From: Halomarinibacterium sp034670265
GTDB lineage: Bacteria; Bacteroidota; Bacteroidia; Flavobacteriales; Flavobacteriaceae
Length of the DNA stretch: 64,000 bases
Reading direction: 5' to 3'
Assembly (NCBI GenBank): GCA_034670265.1
Contig: JAXMNU010000002.1
Span: 62,001 to 126,000, forward strand
Numbering within the stretch: the stretch's first letter is position 1; every line of letters begins with the position of its first letter. Under the pieces are notes generated by a model that saw nothing but the letters and a program-made list of their open reading frames with translations, ran no database searches and was not told the origin of the DNA. This document shows, piece after piece, positions 18,231 through 27,352 of the stretch. The translations under genes and the position numbers were made by a program.

Positions 18231-19472
18231 ATGTTTAAAAAAATAACGCTTGTTGCCTTCCTTTTTTTATCGTGGTCACTTTTATCTCAAAGTACCCTTA
18301 AAACCATGTTTTATAATTTACTGGAATTTCCTGAAGCGAATCCTCAAAATAGAGAAGTTATCCTTAGGGACATTTTAAATGAATATACCCCAGATATATT
18401 TATGGTGTGTGAGTTGCAGAGTGGTTTTGGAGGTGATTTAATTCTTGATGCTTCGTTAAATGCTACAGAAAGTCTTTACGAAAGAGTCACATTTGTTCCC
18501 AATCAATCGGGCGGTGCTAATTTACAACAGTTACTTTTTTACAGAAAGGACAAATTCATTTTAGAAGATGAGGAGGTTATTCAAACAAATATTAGAGATA
18601 TCAACCATTATACCTTAAAACTGAGTACCGTTAACATACAAACAAATCCAGTTTTAATTGAAATTTTTGTCACGCATCTCAAGTCTAGCCAAGGAGGTAC
18701 AAATGAACAATTGAGATTGGATATGGTTCAGGAATTTACCAATCGGTTAGAAACTTTAGACCCAAATGCCTTTGTTCTTTTTGCGGGTGACTTCAATATT
18801 TACTCATCTACAGAACCAGCGTACATAGAATTATTAGACCCTACCAATGCCATTGTCATGGTTGACCCAATCGATACCCCTGGTGCTTGGAGCACCAATA
18901 TAAATTTTCAAGACATACATACGCAAAGCACGAGAGTGAGTTCTGGTCCTTTTGGCGCTGGCGCTGGAGGCGGGTTAGACGATCGTTTCGACTTTATTTT
19001 GGTTTCAGAAAATATGTTGAGTAACCCTACACTAAGTTATATTCCAAACACCTATAAAGCCTTTGGGAATAATGGCAACTGTTTCGATTTAAGTATTAAC
19101 GATAGTGCCTGTAGTGGGTTTTATTCTGAAATTCTTCGCGAGAATCTATATAATATGAGTGATCATTTACCCATTGTAATGGATCTTGAAACCAATGAAG
19201 AAATTGTAATCTTAAATATTCCAACTGCTGTGTTTGATGAAAGTAATCTCATTTTAAAAAACACGGTAGTTTCAGAAAATCTAAGCATATTTAATCCAAA
19301 TGGTGCTCCTATTCAGTTTTGGATTGTAAATACTTTGGGGCACATAGTTAAAGAATTTCATTCACAAGGTGGGGGAAATATTGAATGGGATGTTTCATAT
19401 TTACCAACAGGACTCTATTTTTTGCAAACGAACACTCAAAATAGTAGTCCTATAAAATTTATTAAACAATAG
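18231..19472 (+). CDS. Secreted endonuclease/exonuclease/phosphatase-family protein with T9SS sorting tail
   Basis: 413 residues. An N-terminal signal peptide (MFKKITLVAFLFLSWSLLSQ) precedes an EEP-fold domain at about 22-315: MVCELQSG (metal-binding Glu), FVTHLKSSQGG, FAGDFNIYSS (GDxN motif) and a final SDHLPIVMDL (catalytic Asp-His). The last 75 residues are a type A T9SS sorting domain, with the IVNTLGHIVKEF strand and LPTGLYFLQT followed by a basic-hydrophobic end. The protein should be exported through the type IX system. Whether it cuts DNA or a phosphoester such as a phospholipid head group cannot be decided from the sequence. Confidence 0.87.
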   Translation: MFKKITLVAFLFLSWSLLSQSTLKTMFYNLLEFPEANPQNREVILRDILNEYTPDIFMVCELQSGFGGDLILDASLNATESLYERVTFVPNQSGGANLQQLLFYRKDKFILEDEEVIQTNIRDINHYTLKLSTVNIQTNPVLIEIFVTHLKSSQGGTNEQLRLDMVQEFTNRLETLDPNAFVLFAGDFNIYSSTEPAYIELLDPTNAIVMVDPIDTPGAWSTNINFQDIHTQSTRVSSGPFGAGAGGGLDDRFDFILVSENMLSNPTLSYIPNTYKAFGNNGNCFDLSINDSACSGFYSEILRENLYNMSDHLPIVMDLETNEEIVILNIPTAVFDESNLILKNTVVSENLSIFNPNGAPIQFWIVNTLGHIVKEFHSQGGGNIEWDVSYLPTGLYFLQTNTQNSSPIKFIKQ

Positions 19473-19473
19473 T

Positions 19474-22290
19474 TTGAAACTTACAAAATGGTGCATAATA
19501 TGTTTGGGGTTGCTTGCCGTTACGGTACAAGCGCAACACACGTTAAGCATTGACGCACAACTTAATGAAGAAACTCAAACACTTTCCATTACTCAAAAAA
19601 TTATTTTTGTAAATGATACTAAAACCAACCTTTCAGAAATATATCTTTTAGATTGGGCTAATAGTTTTTCGAGTAAAACCACGCCACTAGCCAAAAGGTT
19701 TGCAGAAAATTTTCATAGCTCTTTTCATTTTGAAAAAGATGAAAATCGCGGAAGAACTACGATACAATACATTCAAAACAACCAAAACAACCCCTTAACT
19801 TGGGCGCGTGAAGAGGGCAAAGACATCATAAAAATTGCATTAGAGGAAGCTTTACTGCCAGATCAATCATTTGAAATGGATTTAAAGTACACAGTAAAAG
19901 TTCCAAATGATAAATATACTCGTTATGGTGTGTCTAAATATGGTGATTATAAGCTTCGGTATTGGTTTATTGCTCCGGCTGTTTTTAAAGAAGAATGGCA
20001 GGCATATAGCAATAAAAACGTAGATGATTTTTTTATGAGTCCCTCCAATTTTATCATCAATTTTCACTTCCCAAAAGACTACAAATTGTTGAGTGATTTA
20101 GATATCCTTACCGAAACAATTGTAGATAATAAAAAAATAATTCATCTGGAAGGGACTAATCGTATGAGTGCGCCTATATATTTAGACAAGTTCTTAGGGT
20201 TTAGTAGTGTTGTTACAGATAATTTTGAAGTAATTACAGATATACGAGACCAAAAAGTCACTCCTGAAATAAAAGCGCTGCAAATTGACCGAATAACACA
20301 TTATCTCGAAGAAAAATTAGGCCCTTACCCTTTTGAGAAACTAATAGTTAGCGATGCTGATTATCGCAACAGTCCTGTCTATGGATTAAACCAACTACCC
20401 GACTTTATAAGCCCTTTCCCTAATGGGTTTGAAATGGATTTGGAGTTACTTAAAACCATTACGAGAAAGTACCTTGAAAATACATTATATCTCAACCCCA
20501 GAGATGAACACTGGATTTTAGGCGCTTTACAGATTTATTTAATGATAGATTATGTAAATACATATTACCCAGACACCAAAATTATGGGGAATTTAAGTGA
20601 GTTCTTTATTGTACGATGGTCACATGCAAGTGATTTAGAATTTAACGATCAATACCCGTTTTTCTATCTTAACATGGCTCGTAATAATTTGCATCAGTCA
20701 TTGGTTACTCCTCGAGATTCCCTATTAAAGTTTAATAAAAATATTGCTAGTGATTATTATGCGGGAGCTGGTTTTACTTATTTAAGCGATTATATTGGAA
20801 AAGAAACACTGGACGCTTCCATTTCTGAATTTTACAAAAACAACCATTTAAAATATACCACAACCTATTCATTTCAAGAAGTGCTTTCAAAAAATAGTTC
20901 ACTTCCGTTAGATTGGTTTTTTGAAGATTATGTAGGCAAACGAACCCTTATCGATTTCAAAATTAAAAAGGTTGAAAAACTTGGCGACTCTTTACGAGTT
21001 AGCATTTTGAATAAGCATGATAACAAAATGCCTATTTCACTTTATGGGCTTAATAAAGACAATGTTATTTTCAAAAAATGGATTACCCCTTTTGATAGCA
21101 TTACAACCGTAACAGTTCCTAAAGAAAATATTAGACAATTAGCTCTTAACTATGAGGCGGTTATTCCAGAATTCAATCAACGAAATAATTACAAAACAGT
21201 CAATGGTTTGTTTAACAAACCTCCTCAATTTCGGTTATTTCAGGATGTAGAAGACCCAAAATATAATCAGCTATTCTTTATGCCTGTTTTTCAGTATAAC
21301 CTGTATGATGGGATTAGTTTAGGAATGAAATTATATAACAAAACAGTCCTTCCAAAAGATTTTAATTATAAAATTGAACCTCAACTTGGTTTTCGGTCAA
21401 AATCCTTAGTGGGGAATGGCTCATTTTCGTACACAGGTCGATTTGATGACCAAAGTTTATATGCCCTTAGGACTGGAATTTCGGGAACCTTATTCTCTTA
21501 TGACGAAGATCTTTTTTATAAAAGAATTTCTCCATACATCACTTTTGCATTTCGTGATCCTACCGATTTACGAAAAAACACAAAACAATTTATAAACGTT
21601 AGGAATGTAAATGTTTTTAGAGATGAAGACCCTAACGACCCAAATCAAGAGCCAAACTATAATGTGTATAATGCACAGTATGTGTATTCGGATAATAACC
21701 TAATTGACTACTACAGAGGGCTTTTCGATTATCAACTTTCTAAAAAATTTAGCAAGGTTTCCCTTCAACTGGAATACCGAAAACTCTTTTTAAATAACCG
21801 TCAAATTAACCTACGGTTGTATTCTGGATTATTTTTATATAACAAAACCGAAACGAATGATGATTACTTTAGCTTTGCTTTAGATCGTCCTTCAGATTAT
21901 ATGTTCGATTACAATTACTACGGGCGAAGCGAAGATACTGGGCTTTTTAGTCAGCAACTTATCATTGCCGAAGGAGGTTTTAAATCGCAATTAGAACCCG
22001 CCTACGCCAATCAATGGATCACCACTGTGAATGCGAGCGTTAACATATGGAGATGGATTTACGCCTATGGTGATATGGGGTGGGTAAAAAATACAGGCTT
22101 TGAGCCTAAATTTGTTTATGACTCAGGAATTCGAGCTAGTTTGGTAGCCGATTATTTTGAATTGTATTTCCCTCTTTATTCCAATTTAGGTTGGGAACCT
22201 GGTCTTGGAAACTATGACCAACGTATGCGATTTATTGTTACCCTAGACCTTAGAACATTAATGGGGCTTTTTACTAGAAAATGGTACTAG
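19474..22290 (+). CDS. M1-aminopeptidase-like protein without zinc motif, fused to a probable outer-membrane barrel
   Basis: 938 residues. The start is TTG at 19474, one base after the preceding stop; it gives a good signal peptide (KLTKWCIICLGLLAVTVQAQ) whereas no ATG nearby does. Residues about 25-530 follow the M1 plan (N-terminal beta domain, then the catalytic-domain fold), but no HExxH zinc motif and no GAMEN motif can be found: where they should be, it reads YGLNQLPDF and HWILGALQIYLMIDYV. From about 590 to the end it is a series of amphipathic strands ending in KWY, like an outer-membrane beta-barrel. It is probably a surface or outer-membrane pseudo-peptidase; its function is unknown. 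Confidence 0.72.
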   Translation: MKLTKWCIICLGLLAVTVQAQHTLSIDAQLNEETQTLSITQKIIFVNDTKTNLSEIYLLDWANSFSSKTTPLAKRFAENFHSSFHFEKDENRGRTTIQYIQNNQNNPLTWAREEGKDIIKIALEEALLPDQSFEMDLKYTVKVPNDKYTRYGVSKYGDYKLRYWFIAPAVFKEEWQAYSNKNVDDFFMSPSNFIINFHFPKDYKLLSDLDILTETIVDNKKIIHLEGTNRMSAPIYLDKFLGFSSVVTDNFEVITDIRDQKVTPEIKALQIDRITHYLEEKLGPYPFEKLIVSDADYRNSPVYGLNQLPDFISPFPNGFEMDLELLKTITRKYLENTLYLNPRDEHWILGALQIYLMIDYVNTYYPDTKIMGNLSEFFIVRWSHASDLEFNDQYPFFYLNMARNNLHQSLVTPRDSLLKFNKNIASDYYAGAGFTYLSDYIGKETLDASISEFYKNNHLKYTTTYSFQEVLSKNSSLPLDWFFEDYVGKRTLIDFKIKKVEKLGDSLRVSILNKHDNKMPISLYGLNKDNVIFKKWITPFDSITTVTVPKENIRQLALNYEAVIPEFNQRNNYKTVNGLFNKPPQFRLFQDVEDPKYNQLFFMPVFQYNLYDGISLGMKLYNKTVLPKDFNYKIEPQLGFRSKSLVGNGSFSYTGRFDDQSLYALRTGISGTLFSYDEDLFYKRISPYITFAFRDPTDLRKNTKQFINVRNVNVFRDEDPNDPNQEPNYNVYNAQYVYSDNNLIDYYRGLFDYQLSKKFSKVSLQLEYRKLFLNNRQINLRLYSGLFLYNKTETNDDYFSFALDRPSDYMFDYNYYGRSEDTGLFSQQLIIAEGGFKSQLEPAYANQWITTVNASVNIWRWIYAYGDMGWVKNTGFEPKFVYDSGIRASLVADYFELYFPLYSNLGWEPGLGNYDQRMRFIVTLDLRTLMGLFTRKWY

Positions 22291-22293
22291 AAA

Positions 22294-22317
22294 GGTAAAA
22301 GGTTATAGGTAAAAGGT
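22294..22317. repeat. Short direct repeat after the M1-like gene
   Basis: GGTAAAAGGT occurs twice separated by TATA, directly after the stop codon. A related AGGTGAAAGGTAAAGG string follows the GH31 gene at 51371, suggesting a family of simple repeats that settle just after stop codons. Confidence 0.5.
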
Positions 22318-22360
22318 CATTACCATTTTGTAATTTAGTATTTTTTAAAACTCAAACGAT

Positions 22361-22410
22361 TCACACTGAGCCTGCCTGTGCTGAGCTGTCACACTGAGCT
22401 TGTCGAAGTG
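22361..22410. repeat. Dispersed intergenic repeat, two direct copies of TCACACTGAG
   Basis: TCACACTGAG occurs at 22361 and 22389; the second continues into GCTTGTCGAAGTG. A reverse-complement relative is at 36070-36088 (17 of 19 bases identical). These look like the REP-type intergenic elements common in flavobacterial genomes. Confidence 0.6.
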
Positions 22411-22443
22411 TTTTTGAAGTGTATCACCCATTATTCATAACAA

Positions 22444-22671
22444 ATGAGCATACTTAACGACTGGCGAATCATTATTTTACTCTGCTTAACCCTTGGTTTA
22501 GCACCCTTTTTTCCTGAACCACATCTCTGGGGGAAATTAAAATGGATTGCAGGTGGCGCAACGGGCATGACTCCTAAAGATTACTTCGATGTACTCTTAC
22601 ACGGATTTCCTTTTATTTTACTCATTCGTAGAGTTTTTGTAGCTATTAGGAGAAATGATGAAAAAAAGTAA
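22444..22671 (+). CDS. Small conserved hypothetical membrane protein
   Basis: 75 residues with two hydrophobic stretches: about 8-25, ending in APFFPEPH, and 49-68, ending in basic residues. The central WGKLKWIAGGATGM is strikingly patterned and I recall similar small proteins in other flavobacteria, sometimes loosely labelled as transporter components without evidence. No enzymatic motif is present. It lies between the barrel-fusion gene and the E1 gene, which has its own promoter, so it may be expressed alone. Confidence 0.6.
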   Translation: MSILNDWRIIILLCLTLGLAPFFPEPHLWGKLKWIAGGATGMTPKDYFDVLLHGFPFILLIRRVFVAIRRNDEKK

Positions 22672-22712
22672 CTTTTTTTATCGTTTTATTAAGAATTCCA
22701 TAATTTTTTAGG

Positions 22713-22743
22713 TTGAAGTGCGTTGTTATTTTTCCTACTTTTG
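22713..22743 (+). promoter_or_regulatory. Promoter of the fused 2-oxoacid dehydrogenase E1 gene
   Basis: A TTG at 22713-22715 and TACTTTTG at 22736-22743 have a 20-base spacer, the normal Bacteroidota -33/-7 arrangement. The ATG follows 17 bases after the box. This is the best complete promoter in the window. Confidence 0.7.
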
Positions 22744-22760
22744 CAACATAACAATTCCCT

Positions 22761-25175
22761 ATGCAAACAAACCCACAAACAAACGGTTCTATTTCTTTTG
22801 AAGACTTTAAAGCTGAAGTTTTAAAGGATTACACAATTGCTGTAACGAGCCGAGAATGTAGTTTGTTAGGGAGACGTGAAGTGCTAACCGGAAAAGCAAA
22901 ATTCGGAATTTTTGGTGACGGAAAAGAAGTGCCTCAGCTCGCTTGGGCAAAGGCGTTTCAAAAAGGAGATTGGCGAAGTGGTTACTACCGCGATCAAACC
23001 TTTATGATGTGTAACGAACAATTAAACATCGAACAATTTTTTGCCGGTTTATACGCACATACTTCTATAGATGCAGATCCAATGAGTGCAGGTCGCCAAA
23101 TGGGCGGTCACTTTATGACGCATAGCTTAAATGAAGACGGCTCCTGGAAAAACCTTACCGAACAAAAAAATAGCAGCGCCGATATCTCCCCAACCGCTGG
23201 GCAAATGCCACGGCTACTTGGATTGGCACAAGCTTCAAAAATATTCAGAAATGTAGATGGTGTTAAAAACCATACCCAGTTTTCCATAAATGGAAACGAA
23301 GTCGCTTGGGGAACCATTGGAAATGCAAGTACCAGCGAAGGTCTTTTTTGGGAAACCATTAATGCTGCTGGCGTATTGCAAGTACCCATGGTGATGTGTG
23401 TTTGGGATGATGAATACGGAATTTCGGTACATGCAAAACACCAAACCACCAAAGAAGATATCTCTGAAGTCCTTAGCGGATTTCAACGTACCAAAGAAAA
23501 AGCAGGTTTCGAGATTTTCAAAGTAAAAGGATGGGACTACCCTGCTCTCGTGGAAACCTTCGAAAAAGCAGGAAAAATTGCCCGTGAAGAACACGTTCCT
23601 GTGCTTATTCACGTAGTGGAATTAACACAACCTCAAGGACACTCAACCAGTGGTTCTCACGAACGGTATAAAAGCGAAGAACGACTGCAATGGGAAAGAG
23701 ACTTCGATTGTAATGTGAAGATGCGTGAATGGCTCATTGAAAATAATATGGCGACCGATGAAGAACTTTCCGAATTAGAAAAAAGCATTAAAAAACAAGT
23801 TCGCGAAGGAAAAGCCAAAGCCTGGACGGCCTTTTTAGCAGACCATAAGCAAGAGCAAAAAGAAGCCATTACCTTAATTGGAAATCTAGCCGAAAGTAGC
23901 TCGAACAAAATATTTATTGAGAAAATAAAAAACGAATTAGCCGAAATTAAAGAACCGCTACGTAGAGATATTATTTCAAAAGCCCGAAAGGCGTTACGCT
24001 ATGTCACTGCTGAAAAATCGGCTGAAAAGAAACAACTTCAGGATTGGGTAAATAACTATTTTGAAATCGTTCAGCCAAAATTTAGTGCGAATCTTTATTC
24101 CGAATTACCTTCAAAAGCGACGAATGTAACAGAAGTTCTTCCTTCCTACGAAGCAAACGCCGAGGAAGTGGATGGACGTGTGATTCTTCGTGATAACTTC
24201 GACACTATTTTCAGTAAACACCCAGAAACATTGGTGTTTGGGGAGGATAGTGGCGCTATTGGTGATGTAAACCAAGGCTTAGAAGGACTTCAGGAAAAAT
24301 ACGGAGAGTTTCGAGTACGAGATTCTGGTATTCGTGAAGCCACCATTTTAGGTCAAGGAATTGGATTGGCCATGCGAGGCCTCCGTCCTATTGCAGAAAT
24401 TCAGTACCTCGATTATATTATGTATTGCCTTCAAATAATGACCGATGATTTGGCAACGTTACGTTACAGAACCGTTGGAAAACAAAAAGCACCTTTAATT
24501 GTACGTACTCGTGGTCATAGATTGGAAGGTATTTGGCATAGTGGATCGCAAATGGGCGCATTAATCAATCTGCTTCGTGGAATGTATATTTTGGTGCCAC
24601 GAAATATGGTGAAAGCAGCTGGTTTCTATAACACATTACTACAAAGTGATGAACCCGCATTACTTATTGAATGTTTAAATGGCTACCGATTAAAAGAAAA
24701 AATGCCATCTAATTTAGGGGAATTTAGAACACCTATTGGAGTCGTAGAAACCGTGAAAGAAGGAAGTGATATCACACTTGTTTCCTACGGAAGTACCCTG
24801 CGTATTGTTGAGGAAGCAGCTAAAGAATTGCAGCAAGTAGGCATTGACGCCGAAGTAATTGATGTACAATCATTACTTCCACTAGATTTAAACCACGATA
24901 TGGTGAAAAGCGTTCAAAAAACGAATCGTTTGTTGGTCATTGACGAAGATATGCCGGGAGGTGCTTCTTCGTATATTTTGGAGCATATTATAAGCGAGCA
25001 AAACGGGTATCAATACTTAGACAGTAAACCTCAAACACTTACAGCAAAACAACATCGCCCTGCCTATGGAACGGACGGGGACTATTTTTCAAAACCTTCT
25101 ACTGAAGATGTTTTTGAAAAGGTGTATGAAATTATGAATGAGGCGAATCCGAAGGATTTTCCGAAGCTGCGATAA
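22761..25175 (+). CDS. 2-oxoacid dehydrogenase E1, alpha and beta subunits fused
   Basis: 804 residues combining both E1 subunits. The alpha part (about 1-440) includes TPP-binding elements around NASTSEGLFWETIN and the loop HGHSTSGSHERY-like segment near 293-303. The beta part (about 470-800) has VFGEDSGAIGDVNQGL, the QYLDYI block and RTRGHRLEGIWHSG. Fused E1 proteins in Bacteroidota are usually assigned to the branched-chain 2-oxoacid complex (making acyl-CoA starters for iso-fatty acids), though pyruvate cannot be excluded. E2 and E3 are not in this window. Own promoter upstream; a hairpin repeat follows. Confidence 0.88.
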   Translation: MQTNPQTNGSISFEDFKAEVLKDYTIAVTSRECSLLGRREVLTGKAKFGIFGDGKEVPQLAWAKAFQKGDWRSGYYRDQTFMMCNEQLNIEQFFAGLYAHTSIDADPMSAGRQMGGHFMTHSLNEDGSWKNLTEQKNSSADISPTAGQMPRLLGLAQASKIFRNVDGVKNHTQFSINGNEVAWGTIGNASTSEGLFWETINAAGVLQVPMVMCVWDDEYGISVHAKHQTTKEDISEVLSGFQRTKEKAGFEIFKVKGWDYPALVETFEKAGKIAREEHVPVLIHVVELTQPQGHSTSGSHERYKSEERLQWERDFDCNVKMREWLIENNMATDEELSELEKSIKKQVREGKAKAWTAFLADHKQEQKEAITLIGNLAESSSNKIFIEKIKNELAEIKEPLRRDIISKARKALRYVTAEKSAEKKQLQDWVNNYFEIVQPKFSANLYSELPSKATNVTEVLPSYEANAEEVDGRVILRDNFDTIFSKHPETLVFGEDSGAIGDVNQGLEGLQEKYGEFRVRDSGIREATILGQGIGLAMRGLRPIAEIQYLDYIMYCLQIMTDDLATLRYRTVGKQKAPLIVRTRGHRLEGIWHSGSQMGALINLLRGMYILVPRNMVKAAGFYNTLLQSDEPALLIECLNGYRLKEKMPSNLGEFRTPIGVVETVKEGSDITLVSYGSTLRIVEEAAKELQQVGIDAEVIDVQSLLPLDLNHDMVKSVQKTNRLLVIDEDMPGGASSYILEHIISEQNGYQYLDSKPQTLTAKQHRPAYGTDGDYFSKPSTEDVFEKVYEIMNEANPKDFPKLR

Positions 25176-25206
25176 ATCATTTCTTATAAAATATTTATTG
25201 GTCTGG

Positions 25207-25268
25207 TCGAGCGCAGTCGAGACCTACCAAGTAATTTTGTTGTTTAAATAATTCTCGACTGCGCTCGA
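25207..25268. repeat. REP-like inverted repeat, 16-bp arms
   Basis: TCGAGCGCAGTCGAGA (25207-25222) and its exact reverse complement (25253-25268) are separated by 30 bases. It lies 31 bases after the E1 stop and could fold in the transcript, acting as a terminator or 3' stabiliser. The TAATTTTG at 25232-25239 in its loop matches a -7 box by sequence but has no -33 partner. Confidence 0.75.
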
Positions 25269-25360
25269 ACTGATAATTTTTTCAGAATAAATGGAAAGAA
25301 AATTTCTTTTATTCAAAAAAACTTCGATATTTACCAAATCAAATAAGAACAAACACAAGT

Positions 25361-25411
25361 ATGTTACTTTCAGTTTTCAATAATAACAATAATAATAACG
25401 GAAACCCGTAA
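25361..25411 (+). CDS. Asparagine-rich leader peptide of the asnB attenuator
   Basis: A 16-codon ORF, MLLSVFNNNNNNNGNP, lies upstream of asparagine synthase. Eight of its 16 codons are Asn (seven in a row, 25379-25399, both AAT and AAC). The TAA stop (25409-25411) is one base before the antiterminator arm that starts at 25413. This is the layout of a classical amino-acid attenuation leader: low charged Asn-tRNA would stall the ribosome on the Asn run. The start ATG is preceded by an A-rich stretch, as is usual for translation starts in this phylum. Found by reading the sequence; expression is not shown. Confidence 0.82.
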   Translation: MLLSVFNNNNNNNGNP

Positions 25412-25412
25412 C

Positions 25413-25466
25413 TGAAACTTGTACCCTATAGCGAACCCGTCAAGTTTCAAATTTGACGGGTTTTTT
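25413..25466 (+). promoter_or_regulatory. Transcription attenuator (antiterminator/terminator) of asnB
   Basis: Terminator: AACCCGTCAA (25434-25443) pairs with TTGACGGGTT (25453-25462), 10 bp plus a G-U, 7-base loop, then six T (25461-25466). Antiterminator: TGAAACTTG (25413-25421) is the exact complement of CAAGTTTCA (25441-25449), which includes the top of the terminator's left arm and its loop, so the two folds exclude each other at those bases. A ribosome stalled at the Asn codons leaves 25413-25421 free; one at the TAA would cover it and allow termination. AACCCGT also occurs at 25403-25409. No firm promoter was found between 25269 and 25360. The rest of the gap to asnB (25467-25589) holds only a weak hairpin near 25500-25520. 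Confidence 0.8.
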
Positions 25467-25589
25467 AATTGAAAAAATTAAAATTAATGTATAACCAAGA
25501 TTCCTTTTTCTATAAGGAAAATTAAAAAATGGAGACCGCATAAAAGGTGGTGAATCAAAATTGAGATTCCCACCTACGCGGGAAATACT

Positions 25590-27284
25590 ATGTGTGGAAT
25601 TGTATGTGCCTTCGACCTAAAGCAACCAAGCGAGGATTTGCGCCCTCAATTATTAACTATGGCAAAATGCCTGCGGCATCGCGGTCCCGATTGGAGTGGG
25701 ATTTATGATGACGAAAACGCCATTTTGGCGCACGAACGTCTGGCCATTGTGGATCCAACCTCGGGGAAGCAACCGCTTTTTTCGGAAGATAAAAAGTTGA
25801 TACTTGCTGCTAATGGAGAAATTTACAACCACCAAGAGTTACGCAAGCAGTTTGAAGGCAACTATCACTTCCAAACCAAAAGTGATTGCGAAGTTATTTT
25901 AGCATTGTACAAAGAAAAAGGAGCGTCTTTTTTGGACGAACTAAACGGAATCTTTGGCTTCGCTCTATACGATGTGGAAAACGACTCTTACCTCATTGCG
26001 CGTGATCATATGGGGATTATTCCTCTGTATATGGGGTGGGATAAAGACGGGACCTTTTATGTAGCTTCCGAATTAAAAGCATTGGAAGGCATTTGCACCA
26101 AAATTGAACTCTTCCCTCCAGGACATTATTTATACAGTAAAGACGGTGAATTAAAACGCTGGTGGACTCGTGATTGGATGGAATATGACAATGTAAAAGA
26201 CAACGAAACCTCCATTGATGATTTACGCAAGGCATTGGATGCTGCGGTTCACCGCCAATTGATGAGCGACGTACCTTACGGGGTGTTACTCTCTGGCGGA
26301 TTAGACAGCTCCATTACCTCTGCCCTAGCTAAAAAATATGCCGATAAGCGAATTGAAAGTGGCGATACCGAAAACGCTTGGTATCCTCGACTACATTCCT
26401 TTGCGATTGGTTTGGAAGGCTCTCCCGATTTAACTGCAGCACAAAAAGTAGCCGACCATTTAGGAACGGTGCACCACGAAATCCATTTTACGATACAGGA
26501 AGGCTTGGATGCCATTCGTGATGTCATTTATCACGTGGAAACCTACGATATCACAACCATTCGTGCCTCGACGCCTATGTTTTTGTTGGCACGCGCCATA
26601 AAGGCGATGGGTATTAAAATGGTCCTTTCTGGCGAAGGCGCCGATGAGATTTTTGGTGGATATCTTTATTTTCATAAAGCGCCCAGTGCGAAAGATTTTC
26701 ATGAGGAAAATGTACGTAAATTAGATAAACTGCATATGTACGATTGCCTACGCGCCAATAAAAGTTTAGCGTCTTGGGGAATTGAAGGCCGTGTGCCCTT
26801 TTTGGATAAAGAATTTATGGATGTGGCGATGCGCCTTAACCCAAAAGATAAAATGATTATTGCAGGGCAAAGCAGCCCAAAAGACAAACAAGCCATGGAA
26901 AAATGGGTGTTACGGGAAGCCTTTGGGGATATGTTGCCAGACGTAGTAGCGTGGAGACAAAAAGAGCAGTTTAGTGATGGTGTGGGCTATAGTTGGATAG
27001 ACACCCTAAAAGAAATGGTACATAGCGAAGTAAGCGATGAACAACTCGCCAACGCCCAATACCGTTTCCCTATACAAACCCCAACCAGCAAGGAAGAGTT
27101 TTATTACCGCAGCATTTTTGAGGAACACTTCCCTAGTGATGCCGCTGCCTTAACCGTACCTTCTGTACCGAGTGTGGCGTGTAGTAGCCAAGTAGCGCTA
27201 GCATGGGATGAGAGTTTTAAAAATATGAATGACCCGAGTGGACGTGCCGTGGCACAAGTGCATACGGAGGCTTATAAAAAATAA
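25590..27284 (+). CDS. asnB: Asparagine synthase B, glutamine-hydrolysing
   Basis: 564 residues. Met-Cys start (MCGIVCAFD) gives the N-terminal nucleophile Cys2 of the class II glutaminase domain (about 1-200), with RHRGPDWSG, NGEIYNH and SDCEVI as glutamine-site blocks. The synthetase domain carries the PP-loop SGGLDSS near residue 234 and LSGEGADEIFGGY near 348. It makes asparagine from aspartate, glutamine and ATP in the cytosol. It resembles E. coli AsnB, with a slightly longer C-terminus. The upstream Asn-rich leader and terminator predict control by Asn-tRNA charging. A strong terminator follows. Confidence 0.96.
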   Translation: MCGIVCAFDLKQPSEDLRPQLLTMAKCLRHRGPDWSGIYDDENAILAHERLAIVDPTSGKQPLFSEDKKLILAANGEIYNHQELRKQFEGNYHFQTKSDCEVILALYKEKGASFLDELNGIFGFALYDVENDSYLIARDHMGIIPLYMGWDKDGTFYVASELKALEGICTKIELFPPGHYLYSKDGELKRWWTRDWMEYDNVKDNETSIDDLRKALDAAVHRQLMSDVPYGVLLSGGLDSSITSALAKKYADKRIESGDTENAWYPRLHSFAIGLEGSPDLTAAQKVADHLGTVHHEIHFTIQEGLDAIRDVIYHVETYDITTIRASTPMFLLARAIKAMGIKMVLSGEGADEIFGGYLYFHKAPSAKDFHEENVRKLDKLHMYDCLRANKSLASWGIEGRVPFLDKEFMDVAMRLNPKDKMIIAGQSSPKDKQAMEKWVLREAFGDMLPDVVAWRQKEQFSDGVGYSWIDTLKEMVHSEVSDEQLANAQYRFPIQTPTSKEEFYYRSIFEEHFPSDAAALTVPSVPSVACSSQVALAWDESFKNMNDPSGRAVAQVHTEAYKK

Positions 27285-27291
27285 GGAGAAT

Positions 27292-27322
27292 AAAAAACCA
27301 AAGTCTAAAGCTTTGGTTTTTT
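27292..27322 (+). terminator. Rho-independent terminator of asnB
   Basis: A6-CCAAAG (27292-27303) pairs with CTTTGG-T6 (27311-27322) around a 7-base loop, ending in the T run. It begins 7 bases after the asnB stop. Confidence 0.85.
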
Positions 27323-27352
27323 GCAAGAAAGTTTCTAGGAATTTATATGTTA

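Noticed and set aside
19474..22290. Active M1 aminopeptidase annotation
   Set aside because: No HExxH or GAMEN motif could be found in the expected part of the protein.
25232..25239. TAATTTTG as the asnB leader promoter
   Set aside because: It fits the -7 consensus but lies in the loop of the REP-like inverted repeat with no -33 partner; it was not annotated as a promoter.
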